Numbered from the stretch's first letter, positions 28,560-37,720 are shown. The stretch is DNA of 64,000 nt from Rhizobiales bacterium 32-66-11 (GCA_002304505.1 NCEH01000030.1:1-64000), one strand, 5' to 3'. Numbers and translations are program-made. The notes: generated by a model not told the origin, from the sequence alone.

Positions 28560-30221
28560 TCACTGGGAGGGACCCGGATGGAATTTGATGCAGCATAGGT
28601 CGCCTTGGCGGATCATTCCCGGAACTGGCACGCCGGCCATGTTCTCGCAACGCAGCAGCACGGCGGATGACATGTGCTTGAGATCTGCCATTAGGCCAGT
28701 TGTCGTGACGCTACCCTGGATGACGAAGCGCCCCAAGCCTGCATAAGTCCAGGGAACGATCCCACGATGAGACTTCAGTGGCAAGTAAGTGAAATCATCC
28801 ACGACCAAACCGGCCTCGTCCGACGCGATGCCGCACGCCCGCGCCAGTTCTTGCACCGGCTTGACAGCCTCCGTCCCATCCTGCTGAAGCGAAAGAGAGG
28901 GTCCGGCCCATCCGTCGATGAATTTTTGATCAAAGCTCGCCACGGTTTCGTTGATCGAGACGAAGCTGAGTGCGACACCCAAAACAATCGGTGGGACCAG
29001 GATAATCTGCGCCCACCCGCGCATCCGTGAAAGCGAAAGCGCACTTATCGACACAAATACAAAATTGAAGTAATACGCTCGATAAAACGCCCCTTCCGTA
29101 TCGTAGAAAAAATACAAAATATGCGGCAAGGAAAATACTACGATATAAAAAGCGCCAGATCTAAATACATCATGGAAATTGGAATTTTTTCTATTATAAA
29201 TATTCAATATTTCTCGAACTATAATAATAATGTTTGATATAAATAATATTATAAAAAATAATAAAAATAAAATAACTGACCAATAAATCAAGTCATTCCA
29301 TAGCATTAAACTCTGAAGATCTTTTTCGGAGATTCCCGGAAGGCGATCTATGGGATACGCCTTCTGAAACAGAAACTGCTGCGCATAGGCGTCAATCTTA
29401 CGTGTCCAGGGCAATAATTCCCCCGAAAAAAGGGTCTGCATGCCAGTTTCGCCCAGGATTGTCTTATTTCTTATCCAGTCGAAGACGGCCGTCGTGTCAC
29501 CGCACGTGAATTTTATGCGCGAACCTGCGGCCCCCGCAGCCCACAGCAACCAAATAGCCCCGAGCGCGGCAACCCCCGAAACCACTCGGGACGCGGAGAG
29601 GAGGCCGATCCCCCCCACCAATGCCAACGCAGCCGGAAACAGGATCAATGCTTGTGGATGTACATGCGCTGCCAAAATGCTGGCGAAGACGACGGTCAGG
29701 ATCCCACCTGCACGGGCGAACCCGCCGAGGCGCGAACGCAGGATAAGAAACGCCACCAGACAGGCCGCTGCCTGCAGGATCATGAATAGTTCCATCCGCA
29801 TCATCAGGAGGCCCGACCCTGCGACTCCGATGAATGCATACGCCAAAAGACCAGCTGCCAGATGCGGACCTGATCGCAGGATCGCCACCAATACCGTCAC
29901 CACGGACGCCAGGATCACACCGCCGGCAAGAAGCCTGATATGGCTCCAGCCAAATGCCATGTCCCAAGCTGAAAGCAGGTACGCCACCGGATAGAAAGGC
30001 AAGGCCATCGGCGAGCCATTCCCGCACTGGGGAAACACTGGATAGATTATGAACCCGTCAACGAGCGACCGAGCGGACTGGATACGCAGCGCCACTTCAT
30101 CCGGAAAGAGCGGCAGGTTACGCCATCCATAGAGATAAAGGCATGCCAAGGCGAGGACGCAGAGCGCCCAGGCAGAGGAGAGACTGGCCTTCGCAAACCC
30201 ACGCACCATAATGCCTCGCAT
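28560..30221 (-). CDS. large polytopic membrane protein (GT-C glycosyltransferase-like), mosaic GC
   Basis: A 553-residue protein with about ten membrane helices. The first loop has WRNLPLFPDEVALRI, where the Asp-Glu pair after the first helix resembles the acidic motif of GT-C glycosyltransferases (ArnT/PMT type). ATG 30221 is preceded by CCGGGAGCAG. The middle third (about residues 310-390) is encoded by very AT-rich DNA (ISNIIIIVREILNIYNR), while both ends are GC-rich. The C-terminal ~150 residues appear periplasmic. The family is not recognised with certainty. Transfer of a lipid-linked sugar to a surface polymer is an inference from topology and context. Confidence 0.7.
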   Translation of the reverse strand: MRGIMVRGFAKASLSSAWALCVLALACLYLYGWRNLPLFPDEVALRIQSARSLVDGFIIYPVFPQCGNGSPMALPFYPVAYLLSAWDMAFGWSHIRLLAGGVILASVVTVLVAILRSGPHLAAGLLAYAFIGVAGSGLLMMRMELFMILQAAACLVAFLILRSRLGGFARAGGILTVVFASILAAHVHPQALILFPAALALVGGIGLLSASRVVSGVAALGAIWLLWAAGAAGSRIKFTCGDTTAVFDWIRNKTILGETGMQTLFSGELLPWTRKIDAYAQQFLFQKAYPIDRLPGISEKDLQSLMLWNDLIYWSVILFLLFFIILFISNIIIIVREILNIYNRKNSNFHDVFRSGAFYIVVFSLPHILYFFYDTEGAFYRAYYFNFVFVSISALSLSRMRGWAQIILVPPIVLGVALSFVSINETVASFDQKFIDGWAGPSLSLQQDGTEAVKPVQELARACGIASDEAGLVVDDFTYLPLKSHRGIVPWTYAGLGRFVIQGSVTTTGLMADLKHMSSAVLLRCENMAGVPVPGMIRQGDLCCIKFHPGPSQ

Positions 30222-30275
30222 CTCTGCTCCCGGGTCCCAAACTCCCCAACGCTTGGCCGCGCCGAGCGTCGCCAT

Positions 30276-30734
30276 TTCCGCAGGGGCGCCGCGCCCCAGA
30301 CCCCTCAGGGTCGCTTGCTATCGGGGCACAATTTTTTGCGCCCGCACGGCGCGCGAGTCTCAAATGGCATACAAGCTGGCGTGCTTATCCAATAATCCGG
30401 GCCAAGTACATGCTTCAGCCCGAAGCGAAAGGCACGGAAATGCTGCCCGGAACCGACCGGAGACGCTCCGGATCGTCCGGCCCATCGGGCACGCCCAGGA
30501 GGCGCGCAAAAGCAAAGCTGGGTATCCCCTGCCTCCTCCCGGAAGGGCCGGCCTTCGGTGAAGGCAGCTGACACAAAGTCGAGGCTCCAGCGAGCGTTGA
30601 TTCAGAAATCTGATCCCGGCACGGGCAATCACTCGATCGCCAATGCCGCCCGCCCAGATCGCGCCGGCATCGCGTTTGACCGCTCGCCTGGGAACCCTAG
30701 GCAGGATTGGCGCGCGGCAGCGAAGCCTCCGCCC
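30276..30734. other. 459-bp non-coding stretch with a transposase remnant
   Basis: Between the large membrane protein gene and dadA there is no intact gene. The only recognisable piece is a short IS3-type transposase fragment on the minus strand (listed separately). The rest shows GC-rich sequence without start signals, promoters or terminators that I can defend. It marks the edge between the AT-rich polysaccharide cluster and the GC-rich amino-acid genes. Confidence 0.6.
30533..30598 (-). pseudogene. fragment of IS3-family transposase OrfB
   Basis: On the minus strand this 66-bp piece reads NARWSLDFVSAAFTEGRPF, the very conserved first-aspartate block of IS3-family DDE transposases (usual form RWSLDFVSD...GRRFR). 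A TGA two codons upstream and loss of similarity right after show it is only a remnant. It supports past IS activity at the edge of the polysaccharide cluster. Confidence 0.65.
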
Positions 30735-31939
30735 TCACGCGGCGGCCTGATAGCGGTCAAGAGCCAGGTCCGCATGAATGATCGCGGGTGGCCTGCCGGA
30801 GATGATGTCCGCGATCAGGCTTCCCGACCCGCAAGCCATCGTCCAACCGAGAGTGCCGTGGCCGGTGTTGGTGAACAGATTGGTGTAGCTGGTGCCGCCG
30901 ATGATCGGCGTGCCGTCGGGCGTCATCGGCCTGAGCCCGGTCCAGAACGTCGCCCGGTCCAGATCGCCTCCGTTCGGATAGAGATCGAAAACGGAATGAA
31001 TGAGCGTTTGGCGGCGCGGTTCGCGGAGGGAAAGATCGAACCCCGCCAGCTCCGCTGTGCCGCCGACGCGGATACGGTCGCCGAGGCGCGTGATGGCGAC
31101 CTTGTAGGTTTCGTCCATGACGGTAGAGACCGGTGCCCCTGCCGGATCCACGATGGGCAGCGTGATGGAATAGCCCTTCACCGGATAGACCGGCAGCATG
31201 AGACCGAGCGGCCGCAGCAGGCCGGGCGTATAGCTGCCCATGGCGGCGACATAAACGTCGGCGGTCACCATTTCTCCGCCAGCCAGGGCGACGCCGGTCA
31301 CGCGGTTCGCGTCATGCCGCAGGGCCTCGATCGCGACCCCATAGCGAAAACGCACCCCCAGTTTCTCGGCGAGGGCCGCGAGCGCCTGCGTGAACAGGTG
31401 GGCATCGCCCGTCTCGTCGCCCGGCAGGCGCAGGCCGCCCACGAACTTCTCCCTGACCCGCGCGAGGGCGGGCTCGGCAGCGATGCATCCGGCCGGGTCG
31501 AGCAGGTCGTAGGGAACGCCGTGCGCATCCAGCACCCGGGTGTCGTCATGCACGTGATCGAGCTGCTGTTGGGTGCGGAACAGCTGGAGGGTTCCCTTGG
31601 CGCGCGCGTCATAGGCGATCCCGGTCTGCGCCCGCAGCTCCTTCAGCTTATCGCGGCTATATTCGGCGAGGCGGACCATGCGTCCCTTATTGCGCGCATA
31701 GGCCGCCTCGGTGCAGTTGGCGAGCATGCGCGCGACCCAGGCATAGAGGTGCGGGTCGATGCTCGGCCGCACCACCAGCGGGCTATAGCGCATGAGAAGC
31801 CATTTCAGCGCCTTCACCGGAATGCCCGGAGCCGCCCGGCCGGCTGGCGGTCGAGCACCTCGACCTCATGGCCGGCTTGGGCAAGATAATAGGCGGAGGT
31901 CACGCCGACGACGCCGGCTCCCAGGATCACAATACGCAT
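30735..31939 (-). pseudogene. dadA: D-amino acid dehydrogenase (DadA), broken by out-of-frame deletion
   Basis: From ATG 31939 (AAGGAAC before it) the protein begins with the FAD Rossmann motif [18 protein letters not shown] and reaches VLDRQPAG, then runs to a TGA at 31814-31816. The true sequence resumes in another frame as [17 protein letters not shown] and continues normally ([45 protein letters not shown]) to 30735. About 25 residues found in DadA homologues (the SANAG...APWAAPG region, near the flavin) are missing. DadA oxidises D-alanine to pyruvate. It is 12 nt after the racemase gene in the same operon, divergent from an Lrp regulator. Confidence 0.82.
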
Positions 31940-31951
31940 GGAGATGTTCCT

Positions 31952-33091
31952 TCACCCGCCGACATAGCGGCGATGAAAACGGCGACCGAGGCTGGTCAGG
32001 ATTTCGTAGCCGATGGTCCCGGCCTCAGCGGCAACCGCATCCACGGGCTGGTGGGGACCGATGAGCTCCACCAGTGCGCCCGGGCCGAGTTCGTCGGGAC
32101 CAAGCGCGCTCACATCGAAGACGGCGCTATCCATGGAGATCCGCCCCACCTGGGGCAGGCGATGTTCGCCGAACCACGCGGCGCCGTGATTGGAGGCGCT
32201 TCTCAGATATCCGTCCGCATAGCCCACCGCGACGGTTGCAAGCCGCGTCGTGGTGCCGGCGTGGGCGGTGTGGCCATAGCCGATGCCGGCGCCGGCATCC
32301 ACCGTTCGCACCTGGACGACACGGCCTTCGAGGCGGACCACCGGCAGCATGGGGTTCGCACCGGGTTGGGGGGAGATGCCGTAGAGCGCAGCGCCAGGAC
32401 GCACCATGTCGAAGCCGTATTGGCGGCCGAGGAAGATACCGGAGGATGCGGCCAAGCTCGCAGGCACGCCGGGAAACAGCATCCGCAAGCGGTTGAAGTC
32501 ATCGCGTTGAGCAGCATTCGGCGGGTGGCCCGGGTCGTCGGCGCAGGCCAGATGGCTCATCACCAACTGAAGCTTGAGCGCGTCCAACGTCGCCGCATCG
32601 TCGCTGAGCCGGCGGGTCTCCTCGGCCGAGAGCCCGAACCGCGACATGCCGGAATCGACCTGCAGAATGGCATCGAGCCTGCGTCCGAGCCGCCGCGCGC
32701 AGGCCGCCCAGCTTTCCGCCTGGGCGGGACCATTGATCACCGGCACGAGGTCGCATGCCGCGAAGTCGTCTTCGGTTCCCGGCAATGGCCCGGTGAGCAC
32801 CGCGATGGTGGCCGCTTCGCTTAGTAACGGGCGTAGAACCAGGGCCTCTTCCAGATGAGCGACGAAGAAATGCCGGCATCCGGCGCGGAATAACGCTGGG
32901 GCGACTTCGGCAACGCCAAGCCCGTACGCGTCAGCCTTCACCACTCCGGCAACCGCGGCGGGCGCGGCGCGGCGACGCAAGAGGGCGTAGTTCTGGGCGA
33001 TGGCGGAAAGGTCCACCGTCAACGTGCCACCGGCCCGCCTCTCGTCGGCGGCGGGTGGAAATGGCAGAGCAAAACCCGCGGGGGCATTCAT
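31952..33091 (-). CDS. dadX: alanine racemase, catabolic type
   Basis: A 379-residue PLP enzyme. VVKADAYGLGV holds the PLP lysine (residue ~53), GIGYGHTAHAG the catalytic tyrosine of the partner subunit, and VGRISMDSAVFDV the substrate-loop arginine and Met. It interconverts L- and D-alanine, feeding D-alanine to DadA. The pairing with dadA and a divergent Lrp-type gene is the classical dad arrangement, so a catabolic role is more likely than cell-wall synthesis. If dadA is really broken, the racemase alone would not support D-alanine breakdown. Confidence 0.9.
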   Translation of the reverse strand: MNAPAGFALPFPPAADERRAGGTLTVDLSAIAQNYALLRRRAAPAAVAGVVKADAYGLGVAEVAPALFRAGCRHFFVAHLEEALVLRPLLSEAATIAVLTGPLPGTEDDFAACDLVPVINGPAQAESWAACARRLGRRLDAILQVDSGMSRFGLSAEETRRLSDDAATLDALKLQLVMSHLACADDPGHPPNAAQRDDFNRLRMLFPGVPASLAASSGIFLGRQYGFDMVRPGAALYGISPQPGANPMLPVVRLEGRVVQVRTVDAGAGIGYGHTAHAGTTTRLATVAVGYADGYLRSASNHGAAWFGEHRLPQVGRISMDSAVFDVSALGPDELGPGALVELIGPHQPVDAVAAEAGTIGYEILTSLGRRFHRRYVGG

Positions 33092-33261
33092 AGCGAAACG
33101 GCCATCACAGTGTCGGAGAGGGAAATGCGTGTGCCGGCACGGCGCCGGACCGTCTAAACGGTAGTTCGAATAATCACCGGATTTCCGATGATTTTATCAA
33201 ATTTTATGCGAAATTAGATCCCATATTGATATTTTTGACGGCTCCGGGAAATAATCACCTC

Positions 33262-33726
33262 ATGGCGGTTCTCGATAAAATCGATGCCCATATCCTGCGC
33301 ATCCTTCGCACCGATGGGCGGATCAGCAACGCCGACCTGGCGCAAGAGGTGGGGCTGTCGGCCTCGGCCTGCCTGCGACGCCTGCGGCTGCTCGAAAGCA
33401 ACGGAACGATCCGGGGCTACACGGCGCTCATCGATGTGCCTGGACCGGACGAGGGACTGGTCGTGCTCGCTCAAGTCACGCTGGAGCGGCAGACAGAGGA
33501 GTTCCTCTCGCGGTTCGAAGCGGCGGTGCGGCGGTGCCAAGAGATCGCCGACTGCTACTTGATGACCGGCTTGGCTGACTATGTCCTGAAGATCGAAGTG
33601 CGCAGCACGGCTGATTACGAAAGTTTCCACAAGGACATCCTTTCCAGAATGCCCGGGGTGGCACGCATTCAGTCTTCGTTTGCTATTCGCACGGTGGTGC
33701 GTGGCCGCAACGCTCTGGTGAAATAG
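33262..33726 (+). CDS. Lrp/AsnC family transcriptional regulator (DadR-like)
   Basis: A 154-residue protein with an N-terminal helix-turn-helix (LDKIDAHILRILRTDGRIS, SNADLAQEVGLSASACLRR) and a C-terminal RAM ligand-binding domain (YLMTGLADYVLKIEV). ATG 33262 is the best-supported start; upstream in-frame codons lack conserved residues. The 170-nt spacer to the divergent alanine racemase gene contains AT-rich dyads and two copies of AATAATCACC (33169-33178, 33250-33259). Alanine-responsive activation of the dad genes is the known role of such neighbours. Confidence 0.9.
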   Translation: MAVLDKIDAHILRILRTDGRISNADLAQEVGLSASACLRRLRLLESNGTIRGYTALIDVPGPDEGLVVLAQVTLERQTEEFLSRFEAAVRRCQEIADCYLMTGLADYVLKIEVRSTADYESFHKDILSRMPGVARIQSSFAIRTVVRGRNALVK

Positions 33727-33851
33727 CCCGCGCAGGCTTACTTGGCGGGCCGCGGCGCCCCGCATTGCCGGTGTGCCTCGTCTTTCGGCACTTTGCCGCT
33801 CGAAATGCTCCTTCATTCGACTTGACGACCCGCGCGATACGGTCGACGTTG

Positions 33852-33861
33852 TCGTATACAA
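33852..33861. promoter_or_regulatory. candidate GntR/FCD operator upstream of the ABC importer
   Basis: TCGTATACAA, a near-palindrome around GTATAC, lies about 85 nt before the ATPase start. The identical ten bases occur at 37660-37669 upstream of the aminotransferase gene. Both are near a GTCGAC (33842-33847 and 37674-37679). The divergent GntR-FCD gene between the two operons is the natural candidate to bind both. Confidence 0.55.
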
Positions 33862-33945
33862 TCTCGCATCCAATCAACGTCGGCAGGCCCGGCGACATTC
33901 GGATGAACTGCGGGCCAACCGCGACCGGGTGGGAAAGAGGGGTCT

Positions 33946-34776
33946 ATGCCAATTGCGAACGCGGTTGATTTGGCGCCGTCCGGCCGAGGGACCGGCCAAG
34001 GGAACAGTCATCCGGCCATCGCCGTGAATGCGGTCACCAAGCGGTTCCGGGTTGGCAATGATGCGATCACGGCTCTCGAGGAGGTCTCGCTGGATGTCCG
34101 CCGGGGCGAATTCGTCGCCATCGTCGGACCGTCAGGGTGTGGCAAGTCCACGCTGCTGAAAATTCTCACCGGGCTGTTCGCGCCGAGCGCCGGTGACACG
34201 CGGATCGGGGGAACCGTAACCACGGGCCCGCGCCGGGATATCGGCGTGGTGTTTCAGTCCCCGCTCCTGTTCCCCTGGCGGACGGTGCTGGAAAACGTCA
34301 TGCTTCCTGCGGATGTGCAGAAGCTGAACCGGGCGACCCACCTGACCCGGGCAAAGGAACTGCTGGACCTCGTCGGCCTTACCGACTTCAAGGACCGCTA
34401 TCCCAAGGAGCTTTCCGGCGGCATGCAGCAGCGCGTGGCGATCGCGCGGGCCTTGCTGCATCAGCCCGCCATCCTCCTGATGGACGAGCCGTTCGGCGCG
34501 CTCGACGCCATGACGCGGGAGCGCATGAACGTGGAGCTCCAGAGGCTCTGGCGGATACACAACACGAGCATCCTGTTCATCACCCACTCCATCCCGGAGG
34601 CGGTGTTCCTTGCGAGCCGCGTCGTCGTGATGACCCCTCGACCTGGACGCGTTGCGGAAATCCTGGACATCGACCTGCCGGCCAAACGCCCGCTCGCGCT
34701 CATGAACTCCCCTGAGTTCGGCGCCTATGTGGCCCGCATTCGATCTCATTTCGGTTCCGTTGGAGTGATCGACTGA
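33946..34776 (+). CDS. ABC transporter ATP-binding protein (SsuB/TauB/NrtD type)
   Basis: A 276-residue ATPase. Walker A GPSGCGKST, Q-loop QSPLLFPWRTVLENV, signature LSGGMQQRVAIARAL, Walker B ILLMDEPFGALDAMTRE and the H-loop THSIPEA are complete. The PW in the Q-loop and absence of a TOBE domain place it in the nitrate/sulfonate/taurine/pyrimidine-precursor branch. The GAAAGAGGGG site precedes ATG 33946. The permease start overlaps its stop by one base. Confidence 0.92.
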   Translation: MPIANAVDLAPSGRGTGQGNSHPAIAVNAVTKRFRVGNDAITALEEVSLDVRRGEFVAIVGPSGCGKSTLLKILTGLFAPSAGDTRIGGTVTTGPRRDIGVVFQSPLLFPWRTVLENVMLPADVQKLNRATHLTRAKELLDLVGLTDFKDRYPKELSGGMQQRVAIARALLHQPAILLMDEPFGALDAMTRERMNVELQRLWRIHNTSILFITHSIPEAVFLASRVVVMTPRPGRVAEILDIDLPAKRPLALMNSPEFGAYVARIRSHFGSVGVID

Positions 34777-35588
34777 TGAGCGATAAGCCTCCAATCCATA
34801 CAAACCTGAAGACGCTCTCCATCAGCGTCCTTCTCTTCGTGCTGCTCATCGGTCTTTGGGAGCTTGCGGTTCGCTATCTGCAGGTGCCCGCGTTCGTCGT
34901 GCCGGCGCCCTCATCCATGTTCAGGGCCCTGTACCAGGGCATTGCGAGCGGGCTTTATGTCGAGCATGTCGGCGTGACGCTGATCGAGATCCTGGCGGGC
35001 TTCGCCATCGGCTCCAGCCTCGGCCTCCTGCTGGGCGTGGGCATCGCGACCAACCGCTATCTGGCCTATTTTCTCTATCCGTATGTGGTGGTCTTTCAAT
35101 CGCTCCCGAAGGTGGCGATCGCGCCCCTGATCGTGCTGTGGTTCGGCCTCGGCATCACATCGAAGATCGTGGCGGGGGCGCTGATCTGCTTCTTCGCGGT
35201 GATGGTGAACACCATCGCCGGCCTGCGCGCGGTCGAGCAGGATCGCGTCGATCTCATCCGCTCGCTCGGCGGCAGCGATTTCCAGGTCTTTTGGATGCTG
35301 CGCCTGCCGTCGGCCATGCCGTTCATCATGGCCGGCCTGGAGATCGCCCTGACCTTCGCGATGATCGGCGTCATCGTCGCCGAATTCCTCGGGGCGGAGC
35401 GCGGCCTTGGCATGCTCATGCAGAGCATGAACTTCTCGATGGATGTGGCGGGGTCATTCTCGATCCTCGTGGTTCTCGCCGCGCTCGGCCTGGTGCTGAA
35501 CAGGATCATCATCTTTGCCCGCCATCGCCTCATCTACTGGGAGCAGCCCGCCGGCGTGCGCGGGTCGGATCCACCCGAAACCCATTGA
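34776..35588 (+). CDS. ABC transporter permease (SsuC/TauC type)
   Basis: A 270-residue permease with six membrane segments. The coupling loop reads VEQDRVDLIRSLGGSDFQVFW, as in nitrate/sulfonate-family permeases. The start ATG shares its first base with the stop of the ATPase gene. Together with the ATPase and the following binding protein it makes a standard three-gene importer; the permease probably works as a homodimer. Confidence 0.92.
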   Translation: MSDKPPIHTNLKTLSISVLLFVLLIGLWELAVRYLQVPAFVVPAPSSMFRALYQGIASGLYVEHVGVTLIEILAGFAIGSSLGLLLGVGIATNRYLAYFLYPYVVVFQSLPKVAIAPLIVLWFGLGITSKIVAGALICFFAVMVNTIAGLRAVEQDRVDLIRSLGGSDFQVFWMLRLPSAMPFIMAGLEIALTFAMIGVIVAEFLGAERGLGMLMQSMNFSMDVAGSFSILVVLAALGLVLNRIIIFARHRLIYWEQPAGVRGSDPPETH

Positions 35589-35640
35589 TGGTCCAAAGCT
35601 CGAAATAAGAGCTCAACAATACCCAACCGGAGGTGTTTTC

Positions 35641-36690
35641 ATGATTGCTCGCGTCCTCTCGGCGGTCCTGGCGGCGGGCTTGCTCGCGGTCGGAATGTCC
35701 ACCTCTGCCAATGCGCAGGAAAAGCTTCGCGTGGGCTGGTGTTCCAAGACCTACAATGTCTCCCTGGCGCCCATCGCGGTGGCGACGAAGAAGGGGTGGT
35801 TCAAGGCGGGCAATGTCGATTTCGACATGTTCACTTTCGCCGGCTCCACAGACTGCATGCGCACCCTGGCCACCGGGGACCTCACCATCGCGATGCTTTC
35901 GCCGGAACCGCTCGGCATCGTCTCGCTGCAAGGGGTGAAGGCGAAGGTTTTCTTTGAAGCCTATCGCCGCAACATCTTTGGCCTCGCCGTGGCGGCGGAC
36001 AGCGATATCAAATCGTACAATGACTTGAAGGGGCAAACCGTGGGCGTCCTGTCCATGGGGTCGGTCGGCGTCGTCATCGCGCGCTCGGTGGCCGCGGCTG
36101 CGGGGCTCAATCCGAACACCGACATGCGCATCGTCGTGACCGGCGAGCCGGCTCAGACGGCCACCCTTATGCGGCGCGGCGAAGTGAAGGCGCTGAGCCA
36201 GTTCGATACCTATTACACGCTGGTGGAGCGGGCCGGGGTGAAGCTGCGGCGCCTTGACGACCCTGCAATCGCGCGGTTTCCCAGCAATTCCTGGGTTGCG
36301 ATGGACGATGTCCTGCAGAAGCGCCGGGCCGACATCGTGAACTTCAGCAAGGCCTACGCCATGGGGACCGCCTACGCCATTGCCCATCCCCGCGAGGCCA
36401 TCAAGATGGTCTATGAGGTCTACCCGCAGACCAAGCCGTCCAACATGGACCTGGAGGATGCGGTCACCTACGACATGCCGATCCTGCAGGATCGCATTGA
36501 TACCTGGCACCTGGACAATCCCGCCACCGACAAATGGGGGAGCGTCGATGTCCCCGCCTTCCAAACCTACATGGACTGGCTCCAGCAGTGGGGTCTGTTG
36601 CCCGGCAAGGTCGATGCTGCCTCGATCACCACCAACGCGCTGATCGACGATATCAACGCGTTCGACCGCAAGGCGATCGAAACCCCGTAG
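35641..36690 (+). CDS. ABC transporter substrate-binding protein (NMT1/SsuA-like)
   Basis: A 349-residue binding protein. The Sec signal is MIARVLSAVLAAGLLAVGMS with a signal peptidase site after SANA. The mature part starts EKLRVGWCSKTYNVSLAPIA and matches the NMT1/SsuA fold (ATKKGWFK, MLSPEPLGIVSLQG, VTGEPAQTATLMRRGEV). Ligands in this group include sulfonates, thiamine precursors, nitrate and aromatic acids, so the substrate is open. CGGAGGTGTTTTC precedes ATG 35641. A strong hairpin ends the transcript. Confidence 0.9.
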   Translation: MIARVLSAVLAAGLLAVGMSTSANAQEKLRVGWCSKTYNVSLAPIAVATKKGWFKAGNVDFDMFTFAGSTDCMRTLATGDLTIAMLSPEPLGIVSLQGVKAKVFFEAYRRNIFGLAVAADSDIKSYNDLKGQTVGVLSMGSVGVVIARSVAAAAGLNPNTDMRIVVTGEPAQTATLMRRGEVKALSQFDTYYTLVERAGVKLRRLDDPAIARFPSNSWVAMDDVLQKRRADIVNFSKAYAMGTAYAIAHPREAIKMVYEVYPQTKPSNMDLEDAVTYDMPILQDRIDTWHLDNPATDKWGSVDVPAFQTYMDWLQQWGLLPGKVDAASITTNALIDDINAFDRKAIETP

Positions 36691-36695
36691 ACGCG

Positions 36696-36721
36696 ACGGG
36701 GAGCAAGATATCGCTCCCCGT
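36696..36721. terminator. bidirectional stem-loop terminator
   Basis: ACGGGGAGC / GCTCCCCGT, a perfect 9-bp stem with an 8-nt loop, sits 5 nt after the binding-protein stop (36690) and 3 nt before the end of the convergent GntR gene (36725). Its position in a 34-nt space between two convergent genes makes a shared terminator the clear reading. Confidence 0.75.
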
Positions 36722-36724
36722 CCC

Positions 36725-37450
36725 TCACCTTGGAATGACGAGCCGCGGGACCATCTGCCTGCGCCGCAGCATCTCCTGGACTTTCGTCATGTTTCGCAGG
36801 GAGCCCTGCACGTGATCGCGCGCTGCCTCCGCGGCGGCCGGGGCGTTGCGGGCGAGAATGGCGTCTGCGATCGCCTTGTGTTCGGCAAGGTCGGAATCCT
36901 CGAAGTCCACCAGCAGGACTTCGAGCCAGAGCGCCATTTGCAGCTGCTGGTAGATTTGGTCGGTCGCCCGGATGAGCGCGTCGTTGCGGGTTGCAGCGGC
37001 GATGACCTTGTGGATTTGGAGGCCGAGATCGAGATCTTGCGAAGGGCTCGCCGACTTGTCTGGTCCGCGATCCCGCAACGCTTCCATTTGCTTGATGATG
37101 TCGCGGATGCGCTCGAAATCCTCATCGGTGGCGCGCACGCAGGCAAGTTCCGCCGCGCACACATCAAGGGCCTGCCGGACGATGAGCAAATCGCATACGG
37201 CGGTGACGTCGAGATCGGTCACCACGTACCCAATATTGCGCTGGCCGACCACCAGCCCCTCTTCCTCCAGCTTCATGAGGGCTTCGCGCAGCGGCGTGCG
37301 GCTGACGCCAAGCCGCTCCGCCAGCCGACTTTCGGAGAGCCGCTCGGACGGGCGGACCTGACCGGTCAGGATGAGGGTTTTGAGATCGTCATAAGCCTTC
37401 TGGCGCAGCGAATATGGCGCGCCTTTCTTCGGAGCGACCGCCTTGGCCAT
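36725..37450 (-). CDS. GntR family transcriptional regulator, FadR/FCD subfamily
   Basis: A 241-residue protein. The N-terminal winged helix (LRQKAYDDLKTLILTGQV, RLAERLGVSRTPLREALMKL) is followed by the all-helical FCD domain (RQALDVCAAELACV, the metal-ligand pattern D...H...H partly seen in LQIHKVIAAATRND and LAEHKAIADAI). FCD regulators respond to small organic acids. The gene is divergent from the aminotransferase gene with a candidate operator between them, and convergent with the ABC importer genes, whose promoter has the same ten-base site. Confidence 0.9.
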   Translation of the reverse strand: MAKAVAPKKGAPYSLRQKAYDDLKTLILTGQVRPSERLSESRLAERLGVSRTPLREALMKLEEEGLVVGQRNIGYVVTDLDVTAVCDLLIVRQALDVCAAELACVRATDEDFERIRDIIKQMEALRDRGPDKSASPSQDLDLGLQIHKVIAAATRNDALIRATDQIYQQLQMALWLEVLLVDFEDSDLAEHKAIADAILARNAPAAAEAARDHVQGSLRNMTKVQEMLRRRQMVPRLVIPR

Positions 37451-37659
37451 TCGACCCCTTCAGTCATGGTGCATGTGTGCCGGGAACGGCGGGACGCTAT
37501 CCGATCTGCCGTTGGCGGCGAAACGAAAATCAGCGCTGAGCCGAGTATGCAATGATGTATGCGATCCTGCAACACGGGCGCCGCCACCCCCGCCCCGCTG
37601 CGCGCGCAGGGCATTCCGGCGCTTCGACGACACGGCGAGATGTGGACATGAATCCAAAA

Positions 37660-37669
37660 TCGTATACAA
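37660..37669. promoter_or_regulatory. candidate GntR/FCD operator upstream of the aminotransferase
   Basis: TCGTATACAA, identical to 33852-33861, is 51 nt before the aminotransferase start in the 270-nt spacer divergent to the GntR gene. A site here could control both the regulator and the aminotransferase-GGT operon. The GTATAC core is typical of short palindromes bound by this regulator class. Confidence 0.55.
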
Positions 37670-37720
37670 GATAGTCGACAATCAATGCCGCCGTGCAGCC
37701 TTCCTGGCGGGAGCCATCGA

